Below, piece by piece: positions 1-9,003 of a stretch of 64,000 nt of DNA. Origin of the DNA: Epilithonimonas vandammei. GTDB lineage: Bacteria; Bacteroidota; Bacteroidia; Flavobacteriales; Weeksellaceae. Both the position numbers and the translations under genes were made by a program. The DNA lies in the NCBI RefSeq assembly GCF_003860525.1, contig NZ_CP034161.1, forward strand, positions 3,212,392 through 3,276,391. Reading direction: 5' to 3'. Below the pieces are notes generated by a model. That model searched no databases. It saw only the letters and a list, made by a program, of their open reading frames with translations, and was not told where the DNA came from. How positions within the stretch are numbered: the first letter of the stretch is position 1; the number at the start of each line of letters is the position of its first letter.

Positions 1-232
1 CTTCTTCACCCGTCTTTTGCATTGTAGTCCGGTTAAAGGGTTTTACTGCCAAGTCATCCAATGCTGTCACAATGATCTCCAGCATGTCTCCTTCCTGAAT
101 CCGTAATCCCTCGTACCTCGCCTGTGACACTTCCTGCTGGAAGTTGTTATTGCTCATATAAATCATATTTTGCTTCGGCTTACAAGAAGTTACAAGCGAT
201 ATGATGAGCAAAAAAAATAATAATTTTTTCAT
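1..232 (-). CDS. polysaccharide export outer-membrane lipoprotein, 5' part only
   Basis: Partial gene: the ATG is at 232 and the reading frame runs off the window at base 1, giving about 77 residues. The product starts with a lipoprotein signal (MKKLLFFLLIISLVTSC; Cys17 would be lipidated), followed by a segment with YEGLRIQEGDMLEIIV, typical of the start of the Poly_export (Wza-like) domain. Known family members form the outer-membrane exit pore for capsule or exopolysaccharide. It starts 50 bp after the outer-membrane barrel gene and could share its transcript. The family assignment rests only on the N-terminus. Confidence 0.75.
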   Translation of the reverse strand, partial: MKKLLFFLLIISLVTSCKPKQNMIYMSNNNFQQEVSQARYEGLRIQEGDMLEIIVTALDDLAVKPFNRTTMQKTGEE

Positions 233-281
233 TGGAAATCTGCAAAGATCATTATAATCTATTACAGTTTTATTCATTAAA

Positions 282-899
282 TTAGTTTGTTTCGCCGATA
301 TAATAGTTAATACCCAATGCTAACATTCTGTTATAGGTAGCATCTCTGGTATAATCCGGATAAATTTTTGAAAAGCCCCGATCAAAGCGTATAAAAGCAT
401 CCAATTTATCATTAATTTTAATCCCAGCTCCTACAGAAACGCCATAACCGAAGCTGCTTATATTCTGCTCCTGCGCTTCGAAATCCGCCGGAGGTCCCGA
501 TCTCTTTTCTGATACCAGAAATTCCAAACGGGGTCCTGCCATAAAATACAAATCCCCTTTGTACCCATTATTTCTCAAAAAGTACTTTATATATAATGGT
601 AAACCGATGTAATTATTATGGTATTTTTGTTTTTCCTCTTTTGGATGGTTGGCATTCTCTCCCAAAGTATTAAACTCCAACTGCGGCGTGAAATACAGCC
701 AAGCCGAATCATAGATATCATTTGGGACTAAGGATACATCAGCAAATATCCCTATACCACCTCCGAATGCTCCTTTGGAATAATCGTGAACCTTAACGAT
801 TGATGACTGGTGAAAATTGGCTGTGACCCCATATTTTATGAATTGTGCATTGGCAAGACCTATCAACAAAACAAAACCTATTATAATTATCTTTTTCAT
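282..899 (-). CDS. outer-membrane beta-barrel protein (PorT-like family)
   Basis: 205 residues with a Sec signal peptide (MKKIIIIGFVLLIGLANA) followed by alternating hydrophobic/polar strands and a final strand ending in LGINYYIGETN, as expected for a small eight-stranded outer-membrane barrel. The internal motif GYGVSVGAGIKINDKLDAFIRFDRG is a typical beta-hairpin repeat of the OMP_b-brl family. A function cannot be read from sequence; members are often annotated porin family or PorT family. It lies between recX and the polysaccharide-export gene on the same strand. Confidence 0.8.
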   Translation of the reverse strand: MKKIIIIGFVLLIGLANAQFIKYGVTANFHQSSIVKVHDYSKGAFGGGIGIFADVSLVPNDIYDSAWLYFTPQLEFNTLGENANHPKEEKQKYHNNYIGLPLYIKYFLRNNGYKGDLYFMAGPRLEFLVSEKRSGPPADFEAQEQNISSFGYGVSVGAGIKINDKLDAFIRFDRGFSKIYPDYTRDATYNRMLALGINYYIGETN

Positions 900-1012
900 G
901 AATTCAGTTTGATCGTATTTGGGGACGAAATTAAGAATTTTTTATTTATTTTTAACAAAAATTTTCAATCCTATTAATAATTTTCATATTAATTATAATT
1001 AACTTAGATTTA

Positions 1013-1477
1013 TTAGCCTACATCAGATACTTCCATAATTAGGTCATACTCATAGCCTTTAGACATCAAATGCTTGATTGTTTTGCTTTTTTTCTGATAG
1101 TCTTTTAGTCCTTTTTGTTTAGAATAATAATCGTGGTAGATTTTATTTACACTATCTAAATAATCCTGTTCGTCAATTTCATTCATACTCTTAGCAATTA
1201 GCTTTTCTGTAATTCCTTTTTGCTTGAGGTTGATCCTAATTTTGTTTCGACCCCAGTGTTTGATGTAGAATTTTCCTCGGATGTAACTTCTGGTAAAACG
1301 CTCTTCATTCAGGTAGTTTTCTTTGATAAGATATAGGAATATTTCATCCTTAGCTTCGGGAATCAAAAGAAAATCTCTCATCTTCTGCTCGACCTCGGAA
1401 TGACAACGATCCTGATATACACAGTAGTTTACCAATTTTTGTTTTATCTCTTCGAAGGTGTACGATTTTTTTTCCAT
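1013..1477 (-). CDS. recX: RecX family regulatory protein
   Basis: 154 residues, the usual RecX length, built of three-helix repeats. Diagnostic pieces are the N-terminal CVYQDRCHSEVEQKM, the central YLNEERFTRSYIRGKFYIKHWGRNKIRINLKQKGI and a C-terminal repeat ending in MSKGYEYDLIMEVSD. RecX binds RecA filaments and limits recombinase activity. Here it is not next to recA; it lies downstream of glyA but is separated from it by a hairpin terminator and a GATA-rich tract, so it probably has its own promoter. Confidence 0.88.
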   Translation of the reverse strand: MEKKSYTFEEIKQKLVNYCVYQDRCHSEVEQKMRDFLLIPEAKDEIFLYLIKENYLNEERFTRSYIRGKFYIKHWGRNKIRINLKQKGITEKLIAKSMNEIDEQDYLDSVNKIYHDYYSKQKGLKDYQKKSKTIKHLMSKGYEYDLIMEVSDVG

Positions 1478-1489
1478 TAATTAGAGACT

Positions 1490-1567
1490 GATAGATGGAT
1501 AGATGGATAGATGGATGATGGATGATAGTTGATAGTTGATAGTCGATAGACTGATAGATGATGGATT
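1490..1567. repeat. GATA/GATGG-rich simple tandem repeat
   Basis: The stretch consists of imperfect repeats of gatagatg, gatgatg and gatagtt (for example gatggatagatg repeated). It sits in the recX-glyA gap just before the recX start codon. It looks like slippage-prone simple sequence; an effect on recX expression through spacing is possible but not shown. Confidence 0.7.
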
Positions 1568-1589
1568 GAATAATAATTATTTAAAACAA

Positions 1590-1619
1590 AAAAGAATGAA
1601 CGAAATTGTCCATTCTTTT
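1590..1619 (-). terminator. hairpin terminator of glyA
   Basis: Inverted repeat AAAAGAATG / CATTCTTTT with a 12-nt loop, 20 bp after the glyA stop; on the minus strand the stem ends in a T-rich run. It separates glyA from recX. Confidence 0.75.
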
Positions 1620-1638
1620 ATTGTACTGTTTGATATTA

Positions 1639-2907
1639 TTAATAATTGAAAAGCTCGCGTCCTTCCATTAACTGATTTACTTTTTTCTTCACTGCCTGCA
1701 ACGTATTTTCATTTTTGATATTATCAACCACTTCCGAAATCAAACCTGCAATGGTTGCCATATCATTTTCCTTAAGACCTCTTGTTGTGATTGCTGCAGT
1801 ACCAAGACGAATCCCAGAAGTGGTGAACGGCGATTTGTCATCAAAAGGAACCATATTTTTGTTACAAGTAATATCCGCTTTTACCAATGCTTTTTCAGTT
1901 TCCTTACCGTTAACATTTTTATTTCTAAGGTCAATCAACATCAAGTGATTATCCGTTCCACCACTCACGATTTCGAAACCTAAATCAATCATCGATTTTG
2001 CCAAAGCCTGAGCATTAGCTTTAACTTGCTTCGCATAAACCTCGAATTTATTATCAATAGCTTCTGCAAAAGCAACTGCTTTAGCTCCAATCACGTGTTC
2101 CAACGGCCCTCCTTGGATTCCTGGGAAAACAGCACCATCCAAAACCGCACTCATCAATTTAGTCTCTCCTTTCGGCGTTTTGTGTCCGTAAGTATTTTCA
2201 AAATCTTTACCCATCATAATCATTCCACCTCTTGGCCCTCTCAATGTTTTGTGAGTCGTGGTCGTTACAACGTGGCAATGTTCGAATGGACTATTTAACA
2301 AGCCTTTTGCAACCAAACCTGCAGGATGCGCAATATCCGCCCAAAGTGTCGCTCCAATTTCGTCCGCAACTTCACGGAATTTAGCATAATCTAAATCTCT
2401 GGAATAAGCCGAGAATCCTGCAATCAGCATTTTTGGTTTTTCTCTTAAAGCGACTTCTCTCATTTGGTCATAATCAATCAAACCCGTTTCTTTTTGAACG
2501 CCGTAAGAACAAACCTGATATTGGATTCCTGAGAAATTAACCGCAGAACCGTGCGTCAAATGACCGCCCATAGACAAATCCATTCCCATTACTTTATCAC
2601 CAGGCTTAAGAACTGAAAGGTAAATTGCAGCATTAGCCTGAGAACCAGAGTGTGGCTGAACGTTCACATAGTCCACGCCGAACAATTCTTTGGCTCTGTC
2701 GATTGCTAATTGTTCTACCTCATCTACCACTTCACATCCGCCGTAATAACGTCTTCCCGGGTAACCTTCCGCATATTTATTAGTGAGCACACTTCCCATG
2801 GCTTTCATCACATTTTCGGATACAAAATTTTCCGATGCAATTAATTCGATGCCGTGTGTTTGTCTTTGTCTTTCTTTTTCAATGAGTTCGAAAATAGGGT
2901 CTTGCAT
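1639..2907 (-). CDS. glyA: serine hydroxymethyltransferase
   Basis: 422 residues, full length. The enzyme interconverts serine and glycine with transfer of the one-carbon unit to tetrahydrofolate, using pyridoxal phosphate, in the cytoplasm. The PLP-binding motif [16 protein letters not shown] is present, with Schiff-base lysine K220; the N-terminal [10 protein letters not shown] and the [15 protein letters not shown] folate/substrate loop are intact. A Bacteroidetes-type -7 element lies just upstream (2927-2934) and a hairpin terminator just downstream, so it appears to be a single-gene transcript. Confidence 0.97.
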   Translation of the reverse strand: MQDPIFELIEKERQRQTHGIELIASENFVSENVMKAMGSVLTNKYAEGYPGRRYYGGCEVVDEVEQLAIDRAKELFGVDYVNVQPHSGSQANAAIYLSVLKPGDKVMGMDLSMGGHLTHGSAVNFSGIQYQVCSYGVQKETGLIDYDQMREVALREKPKMLIAGFSAYSRDLDYAKFREVADEIGATLWADIAHPAGLVAKGLLNSPFEHCHVVTTTTHKTLRGPRGGMIMMGKDFENTYGHKTPKGETKLMSAVLDGAVFPGIQGGPLEHVIGAKAVAFAEAIDNKFEVYAKQVKANAQALAKSMIDLGFEIVSGGTDNHLMLIDLRNKNVNGKETEKALVKADITCNKNMVPFDDKSPFTTSGIRLGTAAITTRGLKENDMATIAGLISEVVDNIKNENTLQAVKKKVNQLMEGRELFNY

Positions 2908-2926
2908 TTCTTAGATTTATTTTCCC

Positions 2927-2934
2927 CAAAATTA
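2927..2934 (-). promoter_or_regulatory. glyA promoter, -7 element
   Basis: Minus-strand TAATTTTG matches the Bacteroidetes consensus TAnnTTTG; it lies about 20 bp upstream of the glyA ATG. No clear -33 TTTG at the ideal spacing was found, so this is a moderate call. Confidence 0.5.
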
Positions 2935-3097
2935 CAAAATTCTAAAGATATTTTCGTAACTTTAAAATAATGTAGTAAATATGCAACCTGCAAATATTTT
3001 AATGCAAAGGCGCAAGACATTTATTCAATTATAATATTAAGAAGCCGCAAAGTGATTCGGCTTCGCCAAATTTTTACAACTCAATAATTTAAAATTT

Positions 3098-3394
3098 ATG
3101 AAATCAAAGAAAAAATATAAAAAAGAGCTTCTAAAATCTCTGAAACATCTGGAAGCGGCAGAAAGTGCATCTCTAAGAGTAATGACCAATCTAATGCTTC
3201 TTAAAGAAATGAAAGAAAACAATATCAAGTTTAAAAAAGGAGATGTATTTTCTTTTGAAGACGATATTTTTGATTACAGCGAGGACAAAAACGTGCGTAT
3301 CCTTGCCAAACTTCGCAAGAAAACATTGAAAGCGATGCACAAACTTGTTGAAAACAATCACTTTAAAGATAAAGAGTTGAAGTTCTTGGCTTAG
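3098..3394 (+). CDS. small charged protein of unknown function
   Basis: 98 residues, lysine- and glutamate-rich, with predicted helices and no signal peptide or recognised motif (KKYKKELLKSLKHLEAAESASL near the start; acidic FSFEDDIFDYSED in the middle). It is one of the few plus-strand genes in this part, between the divergent glyA and the convergent DUF72 gene, with a bidirectional terminator right after it. The frame is clean and the ATG good, but function is unknown. An overlapping minus-strand frame (3037-3228) is weaker. Confidence 0.6.
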   Translation: MKSKKKYKKELLKSLKHLEAAESASLRVMTNLMLLKEMKENNIKFKKGDVFSFEDDIFDYSEDKNVRILAKLRKKTLKAMHKLVENNHFKDKELKFLA

Positions 3395-3430
3395 TCTTCG
3401 AGAGTCTCAGACTGACATTTGTAAAAAATT

Positions 3431-3457
3431 ATTCCCTTCGAGTTGAAGGGAATTTTT
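3431..3457. terminator. bidirectional terminator between convergent genes
   Basis: Inverted repeat ATTCCCTTC / GAAGGGAAT with a 5-nt loop followed by TTTTATTT on the plus strand. It lies between the 98-aa gene and the end of the DUF72 gene and can serve the plus strand at least. Confidence 0.8.
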
Positions 3458-3459
3458 AT

Positions 3460-4346
3460 TTAAAACAAAGTTGGCTTTTCCGAAGCCATTGTTGGAATAT
3501 GAATATTGGTTCCAAACTCTTTATTAACTTTCTTAATAAAATAAGCTGACAATAATGGCGAAGCTTTTTCGATATTCTGATGAACAAAAAGTAAAGATTT
3601 TGCAATCCTTCTTTTTTCCATTGTGTCAATCTTTCCAACCAATCTTCTAATCTCGCATAATCACTTTCAGCATTAGCGCCAACATATCGGATAAAAGCAT
3701 TGGGCGTTGTGAGCCGCATATGAAGCATATCTCTTCTGCCAGCTGTATCTACAATGATATTGGTAATATTATTCATTTCAAATAATTCACAAACTGTATT
3801 GAACACTTCTTCATCTGTGAACCATTCCGTATTTCTCAGCTCGATGGCTAATGGAACTTCTTTTGGCCAGTCTTGAACAAATTTTTCCAAACGTTCATAA
3901 TCTTTGGGTTTGAAATTATCGTGAAGCTGCAGGAAGACCATTCCTAACTTTTCATCAAAATTAAGAACTGCCGAAGCGAATTGCGTTACGACATCCGTGA
4001 TATTCAATAATCTACGGAAGTGTGAAACGGTGTTGGTAATCTTTGGGAAGAATTTGAAATCCTTTGGCGTTTTTTCTTTCCAGGTCTGGACTTGTTCTGT
4101 AGTTGGCATTCCGTAGAAAGTGGCGTTCAATTCAATCGAATTAAATTGCGTGGCATAATAAGTTAACTCATCTTTTGTTCCTTTCGGATAAAAGCCTTTG
4201 AGGTCGGTCTTGTTCCATTTTGCACAACCAATCGAGATATTTTCCAAACTTTTTTTATTCTGATTAAGAATAAATTTGGTTTGAGGATGGTCTTTTGGTA
4301 AAGTAAAATCGATTTTTGACGGGTCAGCAACTTGTCCGAATTTCAT
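3460..4346 (-). CDS. DUF72 family protein with a frameshift near the 3' end
   Basis: The first ~250 residues form a DUF72 protein (TIM-barrel family of unknown activity; motifs IGCAKWNKTDLKGFYP, FNSIELNATFYGMP, FFPKITNTVSHF, IELRNTEWF). After GLQNLYF the frame goes out of register into an unlikely tail (LFIRISKKLRHYCQ...), whereas the +1 frame continues plausibly as FVHQNIEKASPLLSAYF...PTMASEKPTLF and stops at 3460. The switch maps to a run of five A on the plus strand (3586-3590; T-run on the coding strand); one extra base would restore the family C-terminus. This is either a real mutation or a homopolymer sequencing error. The unshifted frame stops at 3456. Confidence 0.8.
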
Positions 4347-4417
4347 AGGAATTAAAATTTAAGTTCGAGGTTTAAAGTTAAGTAAAAGTTTGATGAATCG
4401 TTAATGAAAATTAAATT

Positions 4418-4513
4418 TACTCCCTTTAGGATTGGGGAAATAAATTTAATTTTCAATCCTGCAAACAAACGAATTTTAAAATAGTTTTCTTTTCTCCAGC
4501 CCTAAAGGGTGGA
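4418..4513. repeat. diverged CCCTAAAGGG-type intergenic repeat, downstream of the DUF559 gene
   Basis: Contains CTCCCTTTAGGATTGGGGAAAT and, 60 bp on, TCTCCAGCCCTAAAGGGTGG, i.e. the two inverted arms seen in the clean repeats at 5041-5413 but with a diverged interior. It lies between the DUF72 and DUF559 genes. Confidence 0.6.
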
Positions 4514-4528
4514 AAACCATCTAAAATT

Positions 4529-4921
4529 TTAGACCTTTGGAAGATACTTTTTAATTTCGTTTAAGACGTTATCAATATTTGATAAAACTTCATCATTAGA
4601 AAATCGAATCACATTAACTCCATTAAATTCAAGAATTTTGGTTCTTTCTTCGTCTTTTTGAATTTGTTCTTTCGTAAAATGATATCCTCCATCTATCTCA
4701 ATAATCAATTTTAATTTATGACAATAGAAATCTGCAATATATAAACTTATGGGATGTTGTCTTCTGAATTTAAAACCTCCTAATTGATTATTCTTTAAAT
4801 TCTTCCAAAGTAATTTCTCCGCTTCGGTTTCATTGTCTCTTAAATCTTTTGCTTTACCAAAACTCGAAGCTGGAGCACCTTTCCACATTCCTTCATCATA
4901 GTTTGTAGTTAATTTTTTCAT
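4529..4921 (-). CDS. DUF559 domain protein, putative Vsr-like endonuclease
   Basis: 131 residues from the ATG at 4921 (MKKLTTNYDEG), which I prefer; the frame stays open to an ATG at 4978 that would add a lysine-rich, unlikely leader. The DUF559 core is complete: LRDNETEAEKLLWKNLKNNQ, FKFRRQHPISLYIADFYC and LKLIIEIDGGYH. The D and E-x-D residues fit the PD-(D/E)xK fold related to very-short-patch-repair endonucleases. Biological role unknown. The gene is flanked on both sides by CCCTAAAGGG palindromic repeats, a context that suggests the nuclease and repeats are linked (inference). Confidence 0.8.
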   Translation of the reverse strand: MKKLTTNYDEGMWKGAPASSFGKAKDLRDNETEAEKLLWKNLKNNQLGGFKFRRQHPISLYIADFYCHKLKLIIEIDGGYHFTKEQIQKDEERTKILEFNGVNVIRFSNDEVLSNIDNVLNEIKKYLPKV

Positions 4922-5040
4922 CATCAAAGTTTTCCTAAAATTAAGAATTAAATTGATTTTTTTAGAGATCAATTTCAAATTAACTTACTTCATCTCAATT
5001 TAAATACTCGAAATATTACAATTTCAAATTGAGTTTCGTT

Positions 5041-5413
5041 CCCCAACCCTAAAGGGAGGAAATTCAGTTTGAGATTTCAGCAAAATCACTCCCTTTAGGG
5101 TCGGGGAAATGATTTTGCTGAAATTTCGTCCACATGTAGTCGGTTTAAATACCAATCAAAACAATTCTAAACTGATTTTCTTTCCCCAACCCTAAAGGGA
5201 GGAAACTCAGCTTGAAATTTCATCAAAATCACTCCTTTTAGGGTTGGGGAAATGATTTTGCTGAAATTTCGTCCACACGTAGTCGGTTTAAATACCAATC
5301 AAAACAATTCTAAACTGATTTTCTTTCCCCAACCCTAAAGGGAGGAACTCAGCTTGAAATTTCATCAAAATCACTCCTTTTAGGGTCGGGGGAAATGATT
5401 TTGCTGAAATTTT
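5041..5413. repeat. 143-bp tandem repeat with CCCTAAAGGG inverted arms, 2.6 copies
   Basis: Units start at 5041, 5184 and 5327, a period of exactly 143 bp. Each unit opens with CCCCAACCCTAAAGGGAGG and has the inverted arm CTCC(C/T)TTTAGGGT(C/T)GGGG about 35 bp later, so each can form a hairpin; the rest of the unit (CACGTAGTCGGTTTAAATAC and flanks) is almost unchanged between copies. The third copy is truncated. The repeats are upstream of the DUF559 gene and downstream of nrdA; no coding frame covers them. Confidence 0.9.
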
Positions 5414-5436
5414 ATTCCGAAAAATTTGGATAAAAA

Positions 5437-5460
5437 AAACCGCAGAAAATTCTGCGGTTT
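5437..5460 (-). terminator. hairpin terminator of nrdA
   Basis: Perfect stem AAACCGCAGA / TCTGCGGTTT with an AAAT loop, 30 bp after the nrdA stop; the minus strand runs into a T-rich stretch. Confidence 0.88.
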
Positions 5461-5489
5461 TATCTTTTTACTTTTGTCTTGTTTCTTAT

Positions 5490-7148
5490 TTAAGCTTCAC
5501 AAGCAGAACACGTCACAAAGTTGACCATTAATTCTTTGGAAACCGAAGAACTTCTTTGGTAATACAATGTTTTAACACCTTTTTTCCAAGCTTCTATCAT
5601 TACGTAATTTACGTCTTTAACAGGCATTGTAGATGGAATCTGCAAGTTAAGAGATTGCGCCTGGTCTATATATTGCTGTCTTTGAGCTGCTTGAGAAACA
5701 ATCTCCATTGGAGAAATCTCTCTAAAAGTTTTGAATACCGCTTTCTCCTCATCGGTCAAACCTTCAAGGTGTTGAACAGAACCGTGATTCAGCATAATTG
5801 TTCTCCAAGTTTCTTCGTTATCAAGACCTTTTTCGTCTAACAATTTAGCCAGATACTTGTTCTTACGCATAAAGTTTCCTTTTGCCAAGCCTGCTTTGTA
5901 ATAGTTAGAAGCGAAAGGCTCTATTCCAGGAGACGTTTGTCCCAAAATTGCAGAACTAGAAGTTGTTGGAGCCACTGCCATTAAGGTTGTATTTCTCATT
6001 CCATAACCTTTCAGCATATCTGGTTCTCCGTAGATGTTTGCCAATTCTTTAGAAGCAATTTCAGCTTGTTCTTTGATATGACGGAATGCTCTTGCATTGA
6101 ACTGAGTCGCCTCAAAACTTTCGAAAGGAATCATATTTTTCTGCAAATAAGAATGGTATCCAAGGACTCCTAAACCTAAAGCTCTGTGACGCATTGCAAA
6201 ATTCCTAGCTGAAGTCAGATAATAATTCCCTTCCGTTTTTTCAATGAATTCTGATAAAACAGCATCCAAGAAATAGATCGCCAATTTCACAGCGTTTGTA
6301 TCTTTCCACTCATCATACAATTCAAGATTCATAGAAGACAGACAGCAGATGAAAGATTCATTCGCAGTAGAAGGCAACATAATCTCCGAACAAAGATTGC
6401 TTGCATTCACCATCAATCCTGCATCTTTATAAACCTGAGGTTTGTTTCTGTTCACGTTATCTGTGAAGAAAATGTAAGGAAGCCCTTTTTGCTGACGGCT
6501 TTCCAAAACTCTTGCCCAGATTTTACGCTTATCAACATCACCATCAATCATATCCTGCATCCAATAATCTGGAACGCAAACTCCTGTGAATAGATTTTGG
6601 ATTGGACTTCCGATATCTTTGATACTCAAAAATTCTTCAATATCACCGTGGTCGATGTCAAGATACGCTGCAAAAGCACCTCTTCTCACACCACCTTGAG
6701 AAACCACATCCATCGCTGTATCGTACAACTTCATAAAAGAAACCGCTCCGGAAGATTTTCCGTTGTCTGTAACGGCCGTTCCTCTGTTTCTCAATTCTCC
6801 AAAATAACCAGAAGTACCACCTCCGATTTTCGTCTGCATAATCACTTCACCCAATTTGTGCGTAATTCCTTCGATATTATCAGGAATATGAACATTGAAA
6901 CAAGATATCGGCAAACCACGTTGTGTTCCCATATTAGCCCAAACTGGAGAAGAAAAACTAATCCAGCCTTTCACAATCATCTCCTTGAAAGCCGGTTGCA
7001 ATTCCGGTTTGTAAAGGCGTTTTGCCGCTGCAGTTGTAATTCTGTCTATGGCTCCTTCCACAGTTTCTCCTTTCAGAAGGTAACCTCTGTTCAACATTTG
7101 TTCAGACTCTTCGTTGAGCCACCAGATATCTATATTTTCGTCCATCAT
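5490..7148 (-). CDS. nrdA: ribonucleoside-diphosphate reductase, alpha subunit (class I)
   Basis: 552 residues. Catalytic subunit that reduces ribonucleoside diphosphates to deoxyribonucleotides with a radical supplied by NrdB. Seen: the redox cysteine in SCFNVHIPDN, the catalytic Asn-Cys-Glu in NASNLCSEIMLP, the GVRRGAFAAYLD loop and a C-terminal cysteine pair (TCSACEA) that re-reduces the active site. It is short because, as in other Bacteroidetes, it lacks a long N-terminal ATP cone. nrdB lies 0.5 kb upstream on the same strand. The ATG at 7145 (MDEN) is an equally possible start. Confidence 0.95.
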   Translation of the reverse strand: MMDENIDIWWLNEESEQMLNRGYLLKGETVEGAIDRITTAAAKRLYKPELQPAFKEMIVKGWISFSSPVWANMGTQRGLPISCFNVHIPDNIEGITHKLGEVIMQTKIGGGTSGYFGELRNRGTAVTDNGKSSGAVSFMKLYDTAMDVVSQGGVRRGAFAAYLDIDHGDIEEFLSIKDIGSPIQNLFTGVCVPDYWMQDMIDGDVDKRKIWARVLESRQQKGLPYIFFTDNVNRNKPQVYKDAGLMVNASNLCSEIMLPSTANESFICCLSSMNLELYDEWKDTNAVKLAIYFLDAVLSEFIEKTEGNYYLTSARNFAMRHRALGLGVLGYHSYLQKNMIPFESFEATQFNARAFRHIKEQAEIASKELANIYGEPDMLKGYGMRNTTLMAVAPTTSSSAILGQTSPGIEPFASNYYKAGLAKGNFMRKNKYLAKLLDEKGLDNEETWRTIMLNHGSVQHLEGLTDEEKAVFKTFREISPMEIVSQAAQRQQYIDQAQSLNLQIPSTMPVKDVNYVMIEAWKKGVKTLYYQRSSSVSKELMVNFVTCSACEA

Positions 7149-7656
7149 AACTTTATTATTTTGCTTTTGGCAATTAGCTTTTTGCTTTTTGCTGTTATTA
7201 TTTTTTGACTTTATTAATTATTGGGGCGCCTTTATCCGCGCTCCACTCCCGCTTTTTTGTTTTCGCCCCGAATTCTATAAAAAAGACGAGAAGTAAAAAA
7301 CAAAAAGAGCTCCGTTCAGCTCGGGGCGCGCTTCGCCATTTTTGACGATTTCACATAAAAAAGAAAACCCCAAGAATTAATCTATTTCTTAAAATTTTCT
7401 TTTTTACATCTTTTCGCAGTTTGAAACTTTGAAAGGATTTTTATTCATTTTTGTCATTCCGTAGAATCTCGACAGGCTTAGTTTTAGATTTATATTGAAG
7501 ACAATAATGTTACTTATGTCGATGCTTCGCACCTTGAATCTACTCTCTGTTTGATTCTCTACCAATATGTCGCGACTCTGTCGCTTTCAAAATTCGATAA
7601 TCAAAAAGACGAAGGCAAAAACTTCCTTCTTCTGACATCAGACTTCCAGCAGAAAT
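7149..7656. other. 508-bp nrdB-nrdA spacer with inverted repeats
   Basis: No convincing gene. It holds an inverted repeat CGCCCCGA (7264-7271) / TCGGGGCG (7321-7328) flanking an A-rich stretch, the direct word gctttttgc, and further on low-complexity tracts (gtcattccgtagaatc, gtcgatgcttcgcacc) that look like debris of dispersed flavobacterial repeats. The unusually long gap inside an nrd pair suggests repeat insertion (inference). Confidence 0.5.
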
Positions 7657-8631
7657 CTAAAACAAATCATTCGCCGTAATCGACTTGTCGTGTTTTGTAT
7701 AATCTACCGGGCGTTTTGCAAAGAAATCATCCATAGAGTTTGCAAACACTTCTTCCTCAAACCAAACCATTGGTCTGTAATCTTCCGGAGAAACATTGTA
7801 TCTCGTTTTCATTCCGATTTTCTTCAAAGAGTCATCTACTCTGTATTTCATAAAATCCAAAAGGTTTTTCTTGGAAACATGTTGGATTTCGCCCAGTTCA
7901 AAAATCCAGTCCAGAATGTTGGATTCCATTTCAATGGATTCATCTACCAAATCATAAATCGATTCAATATCCTCATCGGTCAATAAATCCGGTTGCTCTT
8001 CACGGATTTTGTTTATCAGATAAATGCCGCCGTTGGCGTGGATTTGCTCATCTACTGAAGTCCAAGCGATAATGTTGGACACATTTTTCATATATCCTTT
8101 GAATCTCGTGAACGACAAAATAATCGCAAACTGGCTGAACAAAGACACATTTTCTATCAGTATGCTAAATAACAACAATGAGGAAACGTAAGATTTCGGA
8201 TCCTGAGAATTGGCGTTTTTCAGCACTTTACTTAGGTAATCAATTCTGTCTTTTACAGCAGGAATATCGACTACATTCAGGAATTCATCATTGTAACCCA
8301 AGACTTCCAGCAATCTGGAATAGGCTTCTGAGTGACGGAACTCGCACTCTGCAAAGGTTGCTCCCAAACCATTGAGTTCAGGCTTAGGCAAGTGATGGTA
8401 GAGATTTCCCCAGAAGGTCTTCACATTCACCTCAATCTGAGCAATCGCCAAAAGCGCATGTTTGATTGCGTTTTTCTCATGAGGTTCCAACTGAGAATGG
8501 AAATCCTGAACATCTGCGGTAAAATCTACTTCGGAATGAACCCAATATGACTTATTGATCGCTTCTATAAATTGTAAAACTTCCGGATATTCAAATGGTT
8601 TATAACTTATTCGTTTATCAAAAATCCCCAT
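7657..8631 (-). CDS. nrdB: ribonucleoside-diphosphate reductase, beta subunit (class I)
   Basis: 324 residues from the ATG at 8631 (MGIFDKRISYKPFEYPEV), the normal N-terminus of the family; an in-frame ATG at 8736 would add 35 unrelated residues. The protein carries the diiron/radical cofactor. Ligand-bearing helices are visible: ECEFRHSEAYSRLL (Glu, His and the candidate radical Tyr) and SVDEQIHANGG (Glu, His). The C-terminal tail ends in ANDLF, the segment that docks on NrdA. Partner gene nrdA follows downstream. Confidence 0.93.
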   Translation of the reverse strand: MGIFDKRISYKPFEYPEVLQFIEAINKSYWVHSEVDFTADVQDFHSQLEPHEKNAIKHALLAIAQIEVNVKTFWGNLYHHLPKPELNGLGATFAECEFRHSEAYSRLLEVLGYNDEFLNVVDIPAVKDRIDYLSKVLKNANSQDPKSYVSSLLLFSILIENVSLFSQFAIILSFTRFKGYMKNVSNIIAWTSVDEQIHANGGIYLINKIREEQPDLLTDEDIESIYDLVDESIEMESNILDWIFELGEIQHVSKKNLLDFMKYRVDDSLKKIGMKTRYNVSPEDYRPMVWFEEEVFANSMDDFFAKRPVDYTKHDKSITANDLF

Positions 8632-9003
8632 AATCTTGGTCTTTAATCTGTTGTTTAATAATATATTGTGAAAATTTCCGGATGCCGATAGTCTGAAAAC
8701 ACTGTTTTCTTTTTTCCTTCCGAAGCGTTCATACAAAAATAGAAATTGAAAGCTTTAAATGAAAGTGGTGAGCATCCAAAAATGTCAAAAAACTGACAAT
8801 CATCTGTAAAAGTTTTCCACATTATGTTAAAAGTGCTTTCCATAGGCTTTCTACAAGCGAATGAGGTTTGACAGAAGCGCCTAGAACGTCAATAGCTATT
8901 AAACGGAGTGATGAAAATCACTTATGACAAGGGATTAGAAACTGAACAACAAAAGATGAAGACGTATATGTAATTTCCGGAATAGGCAATTTGATTAAAA
9001 TTT
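8632..9003. other. 370-bp spacer upstream of nrdB
   Basis: Spacer between the carboxypeptidase-regulatory-like gene and nrdB. No supported gene; a 62-codon minus-strand frame (8655-8843) is spurious. The words ataatatattgtg (near 8660) and cattatgttaaaagtg (near 8820) are vaguely NrdR-box-like but too degenerate to call. Confidence 0.4.

Noticed and set aside
6597..7208. 203-codon plus-strand frame opposite nrdA
   Set aside because: Antisense shadow of nrdA; no family features.
8650..8840. NrdR boxes upstream of nrdB
   Set aside because: Two words vaguely resemble the box, but lack the conserved dyad and proper spacing; no basis for a call.
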